Source: Bacteroidales bacterium (lineage in GTDB: Bacteria; Bacteroidota; Bacteroidia; Bacteroidales; UBA7960). From it: a stretch of 40,579 nt of DNA. The translations under genes were made by a program, and so were the position numbers. Below the pieces are notes generated by a model. That model did no database searches. It saw nothing but the letters and a program-made list of their open reading frames with translations, and was not told the origin of the DNA. Of this stretch, positions 28,151 to 38,422 are shown piece by piece (within the stretch, counting starts at the first letter, position 1; each line of letters begins with the position of its first letter). Location of the stretch: positions 1 to 40,579 of the forward strand of contig PWJZ01000124.1 of the NCBI GenBank assembly GCA_003559855.1, read 5' to 3'.

Positions 28151-28975
28151 TTAAATAATGTCATCAGCGTCAGAGAGTTTTTCCTCTTTCATGAAATAAG
28201 TAATAAGTTCTTCTTCCAGTTCTTCAATGGAATCGCAAAACTTAAACAGATCCAGATCGCTTTCAGATATCATATTGTATTCGGCAAGTTTTTCAAAATT
28301 AAGTATGTTTGACCAGTATTTCCGGTCGTAGATCAATATTTTTATGCCTTTTTTTATTTTTTCTGTTTGAACCAGTGTAAGTAATTCCATTAGTTCATCC
28401 AGGGTTCCAAATCCGCCGGGGAAAATGACCATTGCTTTTGCAAGATAGGCAAACCAAAATTTTCTCATAAAAAAATAGTGAAATTCAAAGTTGAGTTTAT
28501 CATCGATATAAGGGTTTGAGAATTGTTCGAAAGGCAGGCTAATATTCAGTCCTATTGACATTCCTCCTGCCAAAGATGCGCCTTTGTTTGCAGCTTCCAT
28601 TATTCCCGGTCCTCCTCCCGAGCAGATAACAAGCCGGTCAGGTGTATTGTAACGCTTCAGGCACCAGGAAGTAATTCTTTTTGACAATTCAACAGCATCT
28701 TCATAATATCTCGAGTTCTCAAGGTCTTTCTTGCATTTTTTAATCATGTCCTGGTCGGGATTGTCCTCTTTTTTAAGAATTTCAAGATTCTTTTCTGCAA
28801 TATGACGGGGTATTATTCGTGCCGAACCAAAAAATACGATAGTGTCTTTTATCTTATTGCGTCTGAAACGTGCCTTTGGTTCCAAGAACTCTGACAATAT
28901 CCTTATTTCCCTTGCATCAGGCGACATCAGGAATTCATGATTTTTATAGGCTTTTGAGGGTTTAGGTTTTTTCAT
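28151..28975 (-). CDS. LOG-family protein (TIGR00730-like nucleotide phosphoribohydrolase)
   Basis: Rossmann-fold protein of the LOG / 'lysine decarboxylase-like' family, whose studied members cleave ribose phosphate from cytokinin-type nucleotides and AMP. Both signatures are present: GGGPGIMEAANKGASLAGG (Pro at 123) and PGGFGTLDELMELLTLVQ (Pro at 186). At 274 residues it is longer than the ~190-residue plant-type LOG, with an N-terminal extension of about 50 residues and a C-terminal acidic helix; this fits the longer bacterial group. It is 37 bases after gltX. Substrate unknown. Confidence 0.88.
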   Translation of the reverse strand: MKKPKPSKAYKNHEFLMSPDAREIRILSEFLEPKARFRRNKIKDTIVFFGSARIIPRHIAEKNLEILKKEDNPDQDMIKKCKKDLENSRYYEDAVELSKRITSWCLKRYNTPDRLVICSGGGPGIMEAANKGASLAGGMSIGLNISLPFEQFSNPYIDDKLNFEFHYFFMRKFWFAYLAKAMVIFPGGFGTLDELMELLTLVQTEKIKKGIKILIYDRKYWSNILNFEKLAEYNMISESDLDLFKFCDSIEELEEELITYFMKEEKLSDADDII

Positions 28976-29012
28976 AACTATATATCTTTAAGGTTGTAAA
29001 ATTTAATATCAT

Positions 29013-30542
29013 TTATTTGATGGTTTTCAGGGCAAATTCAATTCTTTTGATTACCTCTTCGCGCCCGAGGATTGCCATTATTTCCTTAATATCCGGTCCT
29101 TTTGCATCGCCAACGAGGCAAATACGTAAGCCTGTCATCAGAATTGCTGCACTTACGTCATATCGTTGCATAAAATCATTTAATACCTTGCTGATTTCGG
29201 GAGCATTGAATGGTTCTATGCCCGATAATATTTCCAACACTTTATCAAGAATTTCAGGTGTTTTTTCTTTCCATTTCTTTTTCAGGGTTTTTTCATTAAA
29301 TGTTTTTGGCGGTTCAAAAAAGAAAAAAGCCTGATCCCACATTTCGTGGACAAAATTTACGCGGTCTTTTACTAGTGCTACTATTTCGGTTAGTTTGTCA
29401 TAAGACACATCATGGTTTTTTTTTCTGACAATTTTTATAAATTCTTTTGCTATGTCCCTGCTGCTTTTTTTAAGCAGGTATTGGTGGTTAAACCATTTTG
29501 CTTTATCGGGGTTAAACCGGGCTCCGGCTTTTCCTACATTTTCGAGCGAGAACTCCTGCATTAGCTGATCTATCGAAAACATTTCCTGTTCTGTGCCGGG
29601 GTTCCATCCCAGCAACGTCAGAGTATTTACAAAAGCTTCCGGGAAATAACCCGATTCGCGGTATCCGTTTGATACTTCTCCTGTTTCGGGATCTTTCCAC
29701 ATAAGCGGATATACCGGGAAACCAAGTCTTTCACCGTCTCTTTTGCTGAGTTTTCCTTTTCCGTCGGGTTTTAATATTAAAGGCAAATGGGCAAATTCAG
29801 GCATTTGTTTTTCCCAGCCGAAAAACCTGTATAGTAATACATGCAGCGGGGTTGAAGGCAACCATTCTTCACCGCGTATTACATGGCTGATTTTCATCAG
29901 GTGATCATCAACAACATTTGCCAGGTGATATGTTGGCAAGCCATCTGCTTTTAACAAAACCTTATCATCCAATGTTAATGTATTTACTTTCAGTTTTCCG
30001 CGTATAATATCGGAAAAGTGTACCTGTTCATTTCCAGGTATCAGGGCACGAATAACATATGGTTTTCCTGATTTAATCCTTTGTTCTGTTTCGGCGGGTG
30101 AAAGTGTAAGCGAGTTGCACATGAATTTTCTGGTAACAGATTCATATTGTGGATTTCCCAGGTTTTCACTTTCGATCTTATTACGCATGGCTTCTATTTC
30201 TGCCGGAGTATCAAAGGCATAGTAGGCATGCCCTTTTTCTAAAAGAATAGAAATGAATTTTTCATATATTTCTTTTCTTTCAGATTGCCTGTAGGGTTCA
30301 TAATTCCCTCCTGATCCCGGACCCTCATTCCATGTTATGCCACACCACTTCAAAGCTTCTATTATATAAGATTCGGCACCTTTTATGTAACGGGCAAGGT
30401 CAGTGTCTTCAATACGTAATATAAAATCGCCGTTGTGTTTGCCGGCAAAAAGATAATTATACAACGCAGTGCGTACTCCGCCAATATGTAAAGGACCTGT
30501 AGGGCTTGGAGCAAAACGTACTCTTATTTTTTGTTCTTGCAT
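29013..30542 (-). CDS. gltX: Glutamyl-tRNA synthetase
   Basis: Charges tRNA-Glu with glutamate; class I synthetase, 509 residues. HIGH-type motif in RFAPSPTGPLHIGGVRTALY; KMSKS-type motif KLSKRDGE at residues 264-271; other family segments are FILRIEDTDLARY, YHLANVVDDHLMKISHVIRG and LTLLGWNPGTEQE. The anticodon-binding helical domain makes up the C-terminus. Length and start are normal. It lies between the LysE-type gene (140-base gap) and the LOG gene (37-base gap). Confidence 0.98.
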   Translation of the reverse strand: MQEQKIRVRFAPSPTGPLHIGGVRTALYNYLFAGKHNGDFILRIEDTDLARYIKGAESYIIEALKWCGITWNEGPGSGGNYEPYRQSERKEIYEKFISILLEKGHAYYAFDTPAEIEAMRNKIESENLGNPQYESVTRKFMCNSLTLSPAETEQRIKSGKPYVIRALIPGNEQVHFSDIIRGKLKVNTLTLDDKVLLKADGLPTYHLANVVDDHLMKISHVIRGEEWLPSTPLHVLLYRFFGWEKQMPEFAHLPLILKPDGKGKLSKRDGERLGFPVYPLMWKDPETGEVSNGYRESGYFPEAFVNTLTLLGWNPGTEQEMFSIDQLMQEFSLENVGKAGARFNPDKAKWFNHQYLLKKSSRDIAKEFIKIVRKKNHDVSYDKLTEIVALVKDRVNFVHEMWDQAFFFFEPPKTFNEKTLKKKWKEKTPEILDKVLEILSGIEPFNAPEISKVLNDFMQRYDVSAAILMTGLRICLVGDAKGPDIKEIMAILGREEVIKRIEFALKTIK

Positions 30543-30591
30543 TTCATTAAAATTTTTGTGATCCGATTAATTTAAGACCGGTCATATTATG

Positions 30592-30599
30592 CAAAAATA
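30592..30599 (-). promoter_or_regulatory. Candidate -7 box (TATTTTTG) for gltX
   Basis: TATTTTTG followed by C on the minus strand, 50 bases before the gltX ATG. A TTTG lies 14 bases upstream (30614-30617), shorter than the usual spacing. The 140-base gap before gltX makes a separate promoter plausible. Confidence 0.42.
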
Positions 30600-30682
30600 A
30601 TATTTAGTTAAAACAAATAAAGGATTTGTTCTTTTTTGGTTGATACTGTCCTGATGATAAACGCAGACTGCATGAGTGGTAT

Positions 30683-31315
30683 TTACATGAACATCAGCAC
30701 AACACGTACAATAAGCAAAAGTCCGAAAGCAACCAGTATTATGCCCACTATTCTGTTTACCCATATCAGCATTTTAAAATTCAGGGAGTTACGGATTTTG
30801 TGGGCAATTATACATTTGACGGTATCGGTTAAGAATACACCGGTAATGGTGCCTGCAAAGAACAGGTATGTTTTTGCGGTTTCAAAGCCGTATTTGGTAG
30901 TTACAATGCTTACGACCCCTATCCAGAAGATCAGCAAAAAGGGGTTAAAAATGTTCATAAAAAATCCTTTAAAGAGGTGTTTGAAGATGTTGATTGGTTT
31001 TAGCGCCACATTGATTTTTGAGCTTTCGGATATCTTTGTTTTTCTTTTGAAAGTATAAATGCCGAAAGCAATAAGTATTGCTCCTCCGATAATGCCGACA
31101 GGCATTTGATGTTGCAGGCTGCCTAGTATTTTGAGCGTTCCCAGATAGCTTAATGCTATCAGTACAAAATCGCTTAAAGCTATACCTGCTGCAAATTGAA
31201 TACCTGAAGCCGGACCCTTGTATATGCTTGTCTGCACAAGCGATATAAAGGCAGGCCCGATCATAAAGGCCAATGTAATGCCTAAGATAATCCCTTCAAT
31301 AAGTGCTCTGCTCAT
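30683..31315 (-). CDS. LysE/RhtB-family amino-acid exporter
   Basis: Inner-membrane exporter-like protein, 210 residues with about six hydrophobic helices. The N-terminus IILGITLAFMIGPAFISLVQ TSIYKGPASGIQFAAGIALS D (adjoining parts) has the conserved GPAF/S region and the small-residue helix of the family; FFMNIFNPFLLIFWIGVVS carries the conserved NP in the mid-helix. Characterised members export lysine, homoserine or threonine; the substrate here cannot be told. It starts 18 bases after the GH3-family gene, so the two are likely co-transcribed. Confidence 0.87.
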   Translation of the reverse strand: MSRALIEGIILGITLAFMIGPAFISLVQTSIYKGPASGIQFAAGIALSDFVLIALSYLGTLKILGSLQHQMPVGIIGGAILIAFGIYTFKRKTKISESSKINVALKPINIFKHLFKGFFMNIFNPFLLIFWIGVVSIVTTKYGFETAKTYLFFAGTITGVFLTDTVKCIIAHKIRNSLNFKMLIWVNRIVGIILVAFGLLLIVRVVLMFM

Positions 31316-31333
31316 TAAGCATCCATAATAAGA

Positions 31334-32869
31334 TCATTCTTTGCAACTTTTTAAAAACCTTTCCCAGTTGGATAATTGTTCGTTTTTCAATACTCTGGGA
31401 AATTTGTTTTGACCACCTTCTTTACCGATTGATTTCATATAATCGTAAAATGTTTTTGCGGGAAGAATCTCCACAAAAACACCTTTGATAGCAGCAATGC
31501 GTTCTACCCGGTAGTCGTCGTTGAGTATTTTCAGGTTCTCATCAATTTTTGTTCTCAGCAAATCAGGGTCAACTTCGTAGTCGGTACCTATATACCATTT
31601 GTGGGCAAACATTGAATTGTGCCTTATGCCTGTTACTGTAAACTCCCTTATCTCTATATTTAGCTGGTCCTCTACTCTTTTTATAGCCATATTCATGTTT
31701 TCCTGCGATAAATGTTCTCCGCAAAGATTAAGAAAATGTTTTGTTCGTCCTGTAATGATTATTTCATTTAATTCGAGTGAAGTAAATTTTATCATATCTC
31801 CTATAAGGTATCTCCAGGCACCTGCGTTTGTACTTATCAGCAGTGCATAGTCAATTCCTTCCTCAACGTCTTTTATTGTAAGGGTTTCGGCATTGGGTTT
31901 CAGGTTACCTTCTGTATCGAAGTTTTTTTCGTTAAAAGGGATGAATTCCATAAAGATGCCGTTATTGAATACCAGTTGCATACTGTTGGTGTTTGGTCTG
32001 TTCTGGAAAGCTATGAATCCTTCGGAGGCGAGGTATGTTTCGATATATGTCAGCGGTTTGTCAAGCAGTTTTTCGAATCCTTTTTCGTATGGTGCGAAAG
32101 ATACACCTCCATGCACAAAAATACTGAGGTTTGGCCATATCTGGTGGATATTATCCACTTTGTAGTGGTCGATAATTTTTTCAATCAGTATTTGCCACCA
32201 GGCGGGCACCCCGCATATTACGCCGATATCCCATGACCTGGCCTTTTTGATTATCTCATCCAGTTTGGTTGGCCAGTCGCGTTCTTTTGCAATTCTTTTG
32301 CCAGGTTTATAGAAATGCTGGAACCAGAAGGGTATGTTTTTTGCCGTTATGCCCGACAGGTCTCCCTCATAATATGTCCCGTTGTAGTTCAGGTGTGTGC
32401 TTCCACCCAGCATAAGTATTCCTTTTTCGTAGAATCCGCGGGAGAAATTGTACCTTGCAAGGGAAAATATCTGGTTTATGGAGGTTTTTTTTATTGCCTT
32501 CAGCATGTCGCCCGTTATAGGTATTTGTTTGCTTGAAGCTTCAGATGTTCCTGAACTTAGAGCAAAGTATTTTACTTTCCCCGGCCAGCAAACGTATGAC
32601 TCGCCATTAAGAGTCCTGTACCACCAGTTACGGAAAATTTTGCTGTAATCGTGCATCGGCACGCGCCGTTTGAATTCTTTGACCGGATCACGGTTTTTCA
32701 ATATTTCATGGAAACCGTATTTTTCGCCAAAGGCAGTATTGGCAGCCTTTTTTAACAGTTTCTTCAATTCCCTGACCTGGATGGCATAAGGGTCTTTAAT
32801 TTTGAAAATTACCGGCATTTTACCGCGTAATTTAATTGCTCTTTTAATTATAGAACCTAAAACAACCAT
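31334..32869 (-). CDS. GH3-family acyl-adenylate/amidosynthetase-like protein
   Basis: Member of the GH3 (auxin-responsive promoter) family, related to ANL-type adenylating enzymes; plant members join jasmonate or auxin to amino acids. The 511-residue protein has the nucleotide-binding motif YFALSSGTSEASSKQIPIT, the GTYYEGDLSGI region, LIGDMIKFTSLELNEIIITG (TGR) and a small C-terminal domain. Bacterial members are common in Bacteroidetes but few have a known substrate. It is followed after 18 bases by an amino-acid exporter-type gene, which hints at an amino-acid or acyl-amino-acid product; this is inference. Confidence 0.87.
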   Translation of the reverse strand: MVVLGSIIKRAIKLRGKMPVIFKIKDPYAIQVRELKKLLKKAANTAFGEKYGFHEILKNRDPVKEFKRRVPMHDYSKIFRNWWYRTLNGESYVCWPGKVKYFALSSGTSEASSKQIPITGDMLKAIKKTSINQIFSLARYNFSRGFYEKGILMLGGSTHLNYNGTYYEGDLSGITAKNIPFWFQHFYKPGKRIAKERDWPTKLDEIIKKARSWDIGVICGVPAWWQILIEKIIDHYKVDNIHQIWPNLSIFVHGGVSFAPYEKGFEKLLDKPLTYIETYLASEGFIAFQNRPNTNSMQLVFNNGIFMEFIPFNEKNFDTEGNLKPNAETLTIKDVEEGIDYALLISTNAGAWRYLIGDMIKFTSLELNEIIITGRTKHFLNLCGEHLSQENMNMAIKRVEDQLNIEIREFTVTGIRHNSMFAHKWYIGTDYEVDPDLLRTKIDENLKILNDDYRVERIAAIKGVFVEILPAKTFYDYMKSIGKEGGQNKFPRVLKNEQLSNWERFLKSCKE

Positions 32870-32933
32870 AATTAATAAAAATATTGGTTTTCAATTGTAT
32901 GCTGAAATTTCTTTATATTCTATTGTCAAAAAA

Positions 32934-34442
32934 TTATTTTTCAGGTCGCATTTGTGGAAAAAAAATAACATCTTGTATTGATTTACTGCCGGTAAGGATC
33001 ATTACAAGCCTGTCGATCCCCAGCCCTAATCCTGTTGTGGGCGGCATTCCGAGTTCAACTGCTCTGAGGAAATCTTCGTCTATGACCATAGCTTCCGGAT
33101 CGCCTCTTTTGCCGAGTTCTATTTGTTCTTCAAAGCGTTTACGCTGGTCAACGGGGTCGTTAAGTTCGGTAAAAGCATTGCATATTTCCTTTCCGTTGCA
33201 AATTACTTCAAAACGTTCTACCAGCCCGGATTTTGAGCGATGTTTCTTGGCAAGAGGCGACATTTCTAAAGGATAATCCATTATTATTGTTGGCTGTATG
33301 AGGTGGGGTTCACATTTTTCTCCGAATATTTCATCAATGATCCTTCCTTTTGCCATATACTTGTCGGTTGCAACACCCAGCCTGCCTGCCAGGTCGCTCA
33401 ACTCTGATTCACCCATTCCGGATATATCCACACCGGTATAATGTTCAATAACCTCGTACATGGTAAAACGTTTCCAGGGTCTTTTGAAATCTATGGTGTT
33501 ATCGCCTGATTTGACAGATGTGTTATTATACAGCTCAATGACTGCCTTTTCGATCATCTGTTCGAAGACATCCATCATCCAGTAATAGTCTTTATATGCT
33601 ACATACATTTCCATTTGTGTGAATTCAGGATTGTGGAACCTGCTCATGCCTTCATTCCTGAAATCCTTGCCAAATTCGAAAACCCCGTCGTATCCTCCCA
33701 CGATCAGTCGTTTGAGGTAAAGTTCATTGGCAATTCGCAGGTATAATGTAGTGTCGAGCTTATTGTGATATGTTTTGAAAGGTTTGGCTGCGGCGCCACC
33801 ATAAATGGGCTGCAAAACAGGTGTCTCCACCTCAAGACAACCTAATTCCACGAGAAAACCCCTTATGCTGTTGATCATGTCAGCCCTTATTTTGAAAACA
33901 TCACGTATATGAGGGTTCACTATCAAATCAACGTATCTCTGGCGATAGCGTTGTTCCGGGTCGGTGAAAGCATCATAGGTTTTACCGTCTTTTTCCTTAA
34001 CTATGGGTAAAGGACGCAATGACTTGCAAAGTATCGTAAATTCTTTGACATGTATAGTGGTTTCACCCATACGTGTCGTGAATACAAAACCTTTTACGCC
34101 TATAATATCGCCAATGTCTATCAGCCTCTTGAAAACGGTGTTGTACATCGTTTTGTCTTCACCGGGGCAAATCTCATCACGGTTGAAATAAAGCTGTATA
34201 CGACCTTTCGAATCCTGTAGCTCGGCAAAGGAAGCACTGCCCATTATCCTTTTGTTCATCAACCGCCCGGCAATGCTTATGTCCTGAAACAAACTGCTGT
34301 CATGCGGAAAATTTCCATGTATTTCTTCCGTGGTCGCATTTACTTCATAACTGTACGGTGGATAAGGATCAATGTTTAAATCAATAAGTTCCTCAAGAGC
34401 CCTACGGCGAATTTGTTCCTGCTCACTTAGTTTATGGCTCAT
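32934..34442 (-). CDS. lysS: Lysyl-tRNA synthetase (class II)
   Basis: Charges tRNA-Lys; 502 residues from [20 protein letters not shown]. It has the N-terminal OB-fold anticodon domain ([31 protein letters not shown], adjoining) and the class II core: motif 2 [26 protein letters not shown] (adjoining) and motif 3 [15 protein letters not shown]. The frame is open for 10 more codons upstream, but the candidate promoter lies there, so the 34442 start is preferred. First gene of the lysS-to-ankyrin group. Confidence 0.97.
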   Translation of the reverse strand: MSHKLSEQEQIRRRALEELIDLNIDPYPPYSYEVNATTEEIHGNFPHDSSLFQDISIAGRLMNKRIMGSASFAELQDSKGRIQLYFNRDEICPGEDKTMYNTVFKRLIDIGDIIGVKGFVFTTRMGETTIHVKEFTILCKSLRPLPIVKEKDGKTYDAFTDPEQRYRQRYVDLIVNPHIRDVFKIRADMINSIRGFLVELGCLEVETPVLQPIYGGAAAKPFKTYHNKLDTTLYLRIANELYLKRLIVGGYDGVFEFGKDFRNEGMSRFHNPEFTQMEMYVAYKDYYWMMDVFEQMIEKAVIELYNNTSVKSGDNTIDFKRPWKRFTMYEVIEHYTGVDISGMGESELSDLAGRLGVATDKYMAKGRIIDEIFGEKCEPHLIQPTIIMDYPLEMSPLAKKHRSKSGLVERFEVICNGKEICNAFTELNDPVDQRKRFEEQIELGKRGDPEAMVIDEDFLRAVELGMPPTTGLGLGIDRLVMILTGSKSIQDVIFFPQMRPEK

Positions 34443-34458
34443 AAATTCAAAATTTTTG

Positions 34459-34466
34459 CAAAGATA
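34459..34466 (-). promoter_or_regulatory. Candidate -7 box (TATCTTTG) for lysS
   Basis: TATCTTTG followed by C on the minus strand, only 17 bases before the lysS ATG, which would give a very short 5' leader. The -33 element is weak. It supports the downstream start codon for lysS. Confidence 0.5.
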
Positions 34467-34611
34467 AAACAAAGATTTATATATGCTTGCTGTTCTATAG
34501 TAAGTTGTTTAAATTCTTGCAAACCGTTAAATCCTGAAATCTCAGATTCACAACCAAATATAAATAACAAATTAAACAGAAATTAAAATTAATATATCAA
34601 CATATTATTTT

Positions 34612-34806
34612 TTAAAATTTTAAAAAAACGTTTTTAAAACCTTTGAAAACAAAGAACTTCTTTTTGAAAGGTGTTTCTGCAAACTTATTTTTTCTTGCAT
34701 ATTTAACTGCCGGAACAAAAACAGTAGTTGTGGTGTTAGTGTTCCAAATATTTTCATAGTCGGCAGCCGTTACATGGTTGCTGCAACCATTTCTGTATTT
34801 TGGCAT
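34612..34806 (-). CDS. Possible small protein, unrecognised
   Basis: A 64-codon frame from ATG to stop in the 490-base space between lysS and the secreted-protein gene. It starts MPKYRNGCSNHVTAADYENI, has a run of threonines (TNTTTTVFVPAVK) and a Lys/Phe-rich C-terminus. There is no signal peptide, known domain or clear promoter, and the terminator at 34873-34909 isolates it from the gene upstream. I do not recognise it. It may be a real short gene or an accidental frame. Confidence 0.3.
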   Translation of the reverse strand: MPKYRNGCSNHVTAADYENIWNTNTTTTVFVPAVKYARKNKFAETPFKKKFFVFKGFKNVFLKF

Positions 34807-34872
34807 TCAGTTACGTCTGGCTTAGCTTGTTAGGGCTTTCCACTCTATTGATGGAAGGTATGTGAGGCACAT

Positions 34873-34909
34873 AAAAAGGGACTGCCTTTTTCAGAGCAGG
34901 CCCTTTTTT
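34873..34909 (-). terminator. Bidirectional-looking terminator after the secreted-protein gene
   Basis: Inverted repeat AAAAAGGGACTGC ... GCAGGCCCTTTTT: 8 paired bases, one mismatch, then CTGC/GCAG, with a loop of about 11 bases and T-runs on both sides. It starts 23 bases after the stop codon of the minus-strand Asp-box gene, the normal place for its terminator. Confidence 0.8.
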
Positions 34910-34931
34910 ATGGATACCGGTTAAAAGGATA

Positions 34932-37900
34932 TTATCTGGTTATATGCACCCTATGTGTCACAACACCACCGGAAGTGGTGGCATGAATAAAATAGATGCC
35001 GGCCTGCAAGTTGGAAACGTTGATTTTATGAAAGCTATCATTTACCGCAGCGTTGTAAACCACCTGCCCGGGCACATCCACAAGCTTTATTTTGTGTATC
35101 AGTTCATTGGATTGAATATTCAAAACTGTCCTGGCAGGGTTGGGGAAAATGATGAGAGCATAAACAGATGGATCTTTGATGAAAAGATCATCAGTATCCA
35201 TGGTAACATTCATCGTTACATCTTCTTCGACGGCAACCTGGTCTTCCACGGTGAGATATCCTTCTTTTTCCACCTTATAATTATAGGTTCCTTCCGGAAT
35301 ATCCTCAAACACATAATCACCCGGATCGTTAGTAACGTTGCCGAATGTTATTACCGCATCGGTGATGTCGTTATTATCTTCATCCGCTACGTTGAAAGAC
35401 ACGGTAAATGTTTCCTGTATCAAAATAACATCCACCGTTACATCTTCTTCGACGGCAACCTGGTCTTCCACGGTGAGATATCCTTCTTTTTCCACCTTAT
35501 AATCATAAGTTCCTGCGGGAATATCTTCAAACACATAATCACCCGGATCGTTAGTAACGTTGCCGAATGTTATTACCGCATCGGTGATGTCGTTATTATC
35601 TTCATCCGCCACGTTGAAAGACACGGTAAATGTTTCCTGTATCAATATAACATCCACCGTTAGATCTTCCTCGACGGCAACCTGGTCTTCCACGGTGAGA
35701 TATCCTTCTTTTTCCACCTTATAATCATAGGTTCCTTCCGGGATATCCTCAAACACATAATCACCCGGCTCGTTGGTAACGTTGTCGAATGTTATTACCG
35801 CATCGGTGATGGGCTCTTCCTCTTCATCTTTTACTTCGAAAGTAACGGTAAAGGTATTGGGGAGTTCACCAATAATGATTTCTACATCGTGAGGATATGT
35901 GGTTGCCGGTAAGCCTTCGCTGTCGGTGGCAATAACCCTCCACTGATATAAACCATCCTGCATATCGCCTGCTGAATAAAGATCAATTATAAAGGAGGTT
36001 TCCGTTGTATTAAATTTATAGACTTTAGGTTCACCCTCTAAGGTTTCCAAAACAAGCTCATAAGAGATCGAACCCCCATCATGATCATATGATGGAGTCC
36101 AGGAAAACTCCACACCCTCAACTGTAATTTCCACTTCTTCTCCCATTTCAGGAAACAGATTGGAAAATCTTGCAGGAACGGATTTAACCGGGTCAGTTTT
36201 GTCATACTTGAATATTGCTCCCTGTTCGGCAACGAGCCATCCTTGATTAGGATTTAAATGAAAGTCACCATGAAATGAAACGTCGGAAAACCTGAAGTCG
36301 AGTCCGAAAAATTCAATATTTTCAGCGTCAAAACTTTGTACTACATGACCGTTGGCACCATAAGCGATTATATGGTCTTTTCTGGCGATATTAAACCTTG
36401 CCATTTCAGCACTGCTTACGCCAACAAAATTAACATTCACAGGTTGCCATGTATTTCCGTAATCTTCTGTTACAAGAATGTTCTGCCTGTTGCCTATAGG
36501 TCCCCAGACACCACCGGCGAGAGCGAACTCACCGTCCATAAAATGAATACCACTGATTCTTCCTGCACTGCTGTGGGTGAAAACCTGATCCCAGTCCTGT
36601 CCGCCATCAAGGGTTCTGAAAATGTAAGGCGATCCACCCATAAATATAGTACCTCCACCGACAAAAACAATACCGGGACCCAGTACATCGATAGAATTTA
36701 ACGGATTGTCGGAAGATACGGGTGGTGGCATAACAGAAGCTTCCCATTCACCCTCTTCATTGATAAATAAAAACTGATTTCCAAAAGTAGTTGCATATCC
36801 ATGATCTTCATCCCAAATAATCATTGCGCCGACTTCCTGGTTTGTGTTGCCGGCAGTTTCCCAGGTAAATCCGTTATCATCGCTGATTTTAATAATACCG
36901 TTTATGTTTATACCATCAGTAAAATCCAAACCTGCCAGGTAAAGCCTGTCATTGTTATCCTGATCTACAGAATGCCATCTGTAACCAATGTTATCAGGAC
37001 CTTCAAATGGTATCCAGGTTTGTCCTCCGTCATCAGTTGTATAATATAAGCCTATTGCAAGCTCTTCAATGTCTCCCTGCGCATTCAAATACTTTTGAGC
37101 GATCCTGAAACCTGCTGCTATTGCGTTGTTATCATCGGTAAACTTGATACTCCTGAAGGTTTGCCTGTGTTCTTCACCGTTTTTTAATATAGCTTCACCG
37201 GCGATATAATTATCAGCTCCGGCAATGATGCCGTGTGATCCGACTACCAGCCAGTTTTCATCATCAGAAATGCTGACAGCAGGAAAATTGACATTGGAAA
37301 AATCCCGATATCCCTGGCGTACGCCTCCGTAAATTTCGAACCAGGATTGGCCGCTGTCAGTAGAAACCAAAACCTGTCCAAACAAACCGCCAGTAATTAT
37401 TATTGAGCAATCACTATTTGTGCTGATGCCATTTCTTAATTGAACTGCCTGGGAAACATAAGGGTTTTCAGGGTCAGGAAGGGGTGTAAACCCTTCAATT
37501 TCAAGCCTTTCCCATGTTTAGCCTCCATCCTGGGTTTTAATGATTCTGCCAGTTAGTGATCTACGGTATGAGCCATAACCAATGGTTCCTTCATCGGAAA
37601 AAGAAATATCTGTGACACCGGCCCCTGTTGTACTGGGAGGCACAGTGATTCCTGTAGCTGTGTTTTGTTCCCAGGTCGCCCCTGAATCTGTCGATCTTAG
37701 AGTCTGTATGGGCATTCCTGTGCCATCAACGCCTACAATAATTGCATTAGCGGTTACTCCAAGGCCACGATACGCCCATGTAGGTCGGTTATTAGGATTA
37801 AAAATAATAGAATCAGGAATGTCGGCATCCTGCCAGCTTTGTCCTAGGTTAGTTGATATAAAAGCAGTTTTGTTGTTTCCAACAGCAATCAGTGAGTTTT

Positions 37901-38422
37901 CATCAAAAAACCTGATATTGCGAATAATCTCCGATGAGGGGGGTCTCTATTACAGTCCAGGTTTGACCCAAATCCTCAGTTACCGCAGCCATACCATCTG
38001 CCCCGGCTATTATAACTTTTTCACTATTCCACGCATCGATATCCAGTATATTATGTGGAAACGGGCTCTATTTTTTCCCAATCCTCACCACCATTGTCGG
38101 ATTTAAGAATAGTACCGTGACCACCGCAAACCATTACAATATCATTGGTAATGTGAACAATTCCCGTAAGACGATTGCCTGTCAATAAAGGAAGCTGCCA
38201 GCTGTAATCGGGATTATTTCTGAAAGCTTTAAAGACCTTTGCAAATGAAGCTTCCTGCCAACCGTACTTAGAAGGCAGTTCAGGGTTATCCGGCGTTGAA
38301 GTGACGGAAAAAGCCACGGGTTGTCTATTTTCAATCTCGAAATATTGAGATAAAATGTTGTTGGAGAATGAAAACAGAAAAAACAACAATGTGCTTAAAA
38401 ATAGTAAAAAAGTTTTTTGCAT
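34932..38422 (-). pseudogene. Disrupted secreted Asp-box (BNR/Ycf48-like) protein with type IX sorting domain
   Basis: Read through its breaks, the gene encodes about 1160 residues: a signal peptide (KTFLLFLSTLLFFLFSFSN), a beta-propeller-type region with at least nine Asp-box motifs (S/T-x-D-x-G-x-T-W, e.g. STDSGATWEQ, TTDDGGQTWIP, RTLDGGQDW), an FN3-like domain (about 36130-35870), three 74-residue carboxypeptidase-regulatory-like repeats, and a C-terminal type IX secretion sorting domain (FPNPARTVLNIQS ... GIYFIHATTSGG). Breaks: a +1 shift near 38062 (TTT run), a +1 shift in a run of six C near 37935, and an in-frame TAA at 37515-37517 within DGG-x-TW. The longest intact part is 34932-37385. 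Removing one base at each shift restores the family pattern, so decay is either very recent or due to sequencing error. Confidence 0.85.
35190..35855 (-). repeat. Three tandem 222-bp repeats (74-residue carboxypeptidase-regulatory-like domains)
   Basis: Units begin at 35855, 35633 and 35411 (minus strand), each 222 bases. Each encodes TFTVxFxVxDE-, then DAVITFxNVTNxPGDYVFED, IPxGTYxYKVEKEGYLTVED and QVAVEEDxT. Units 2 and 3 are almost identical in DNA; unit 1 differs more (EEEEP for DNNDI). This points to recent duplication or gene conversion. Such domains usually act as surface spacer or adhesion modules. Confidence 0.93.

Noticed and set aside
22572-37517. Reassignment of TAA to an amino acid, suggested by the in-frame TAA codons in rpsG and the Asp-box gene
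   Set aside because: rplP, rpsE, the ankyrin gene and others end in TAA exactly where the family ends, and the Asp-box gene also has frameshifts. A general TAA reassignment does not fit.
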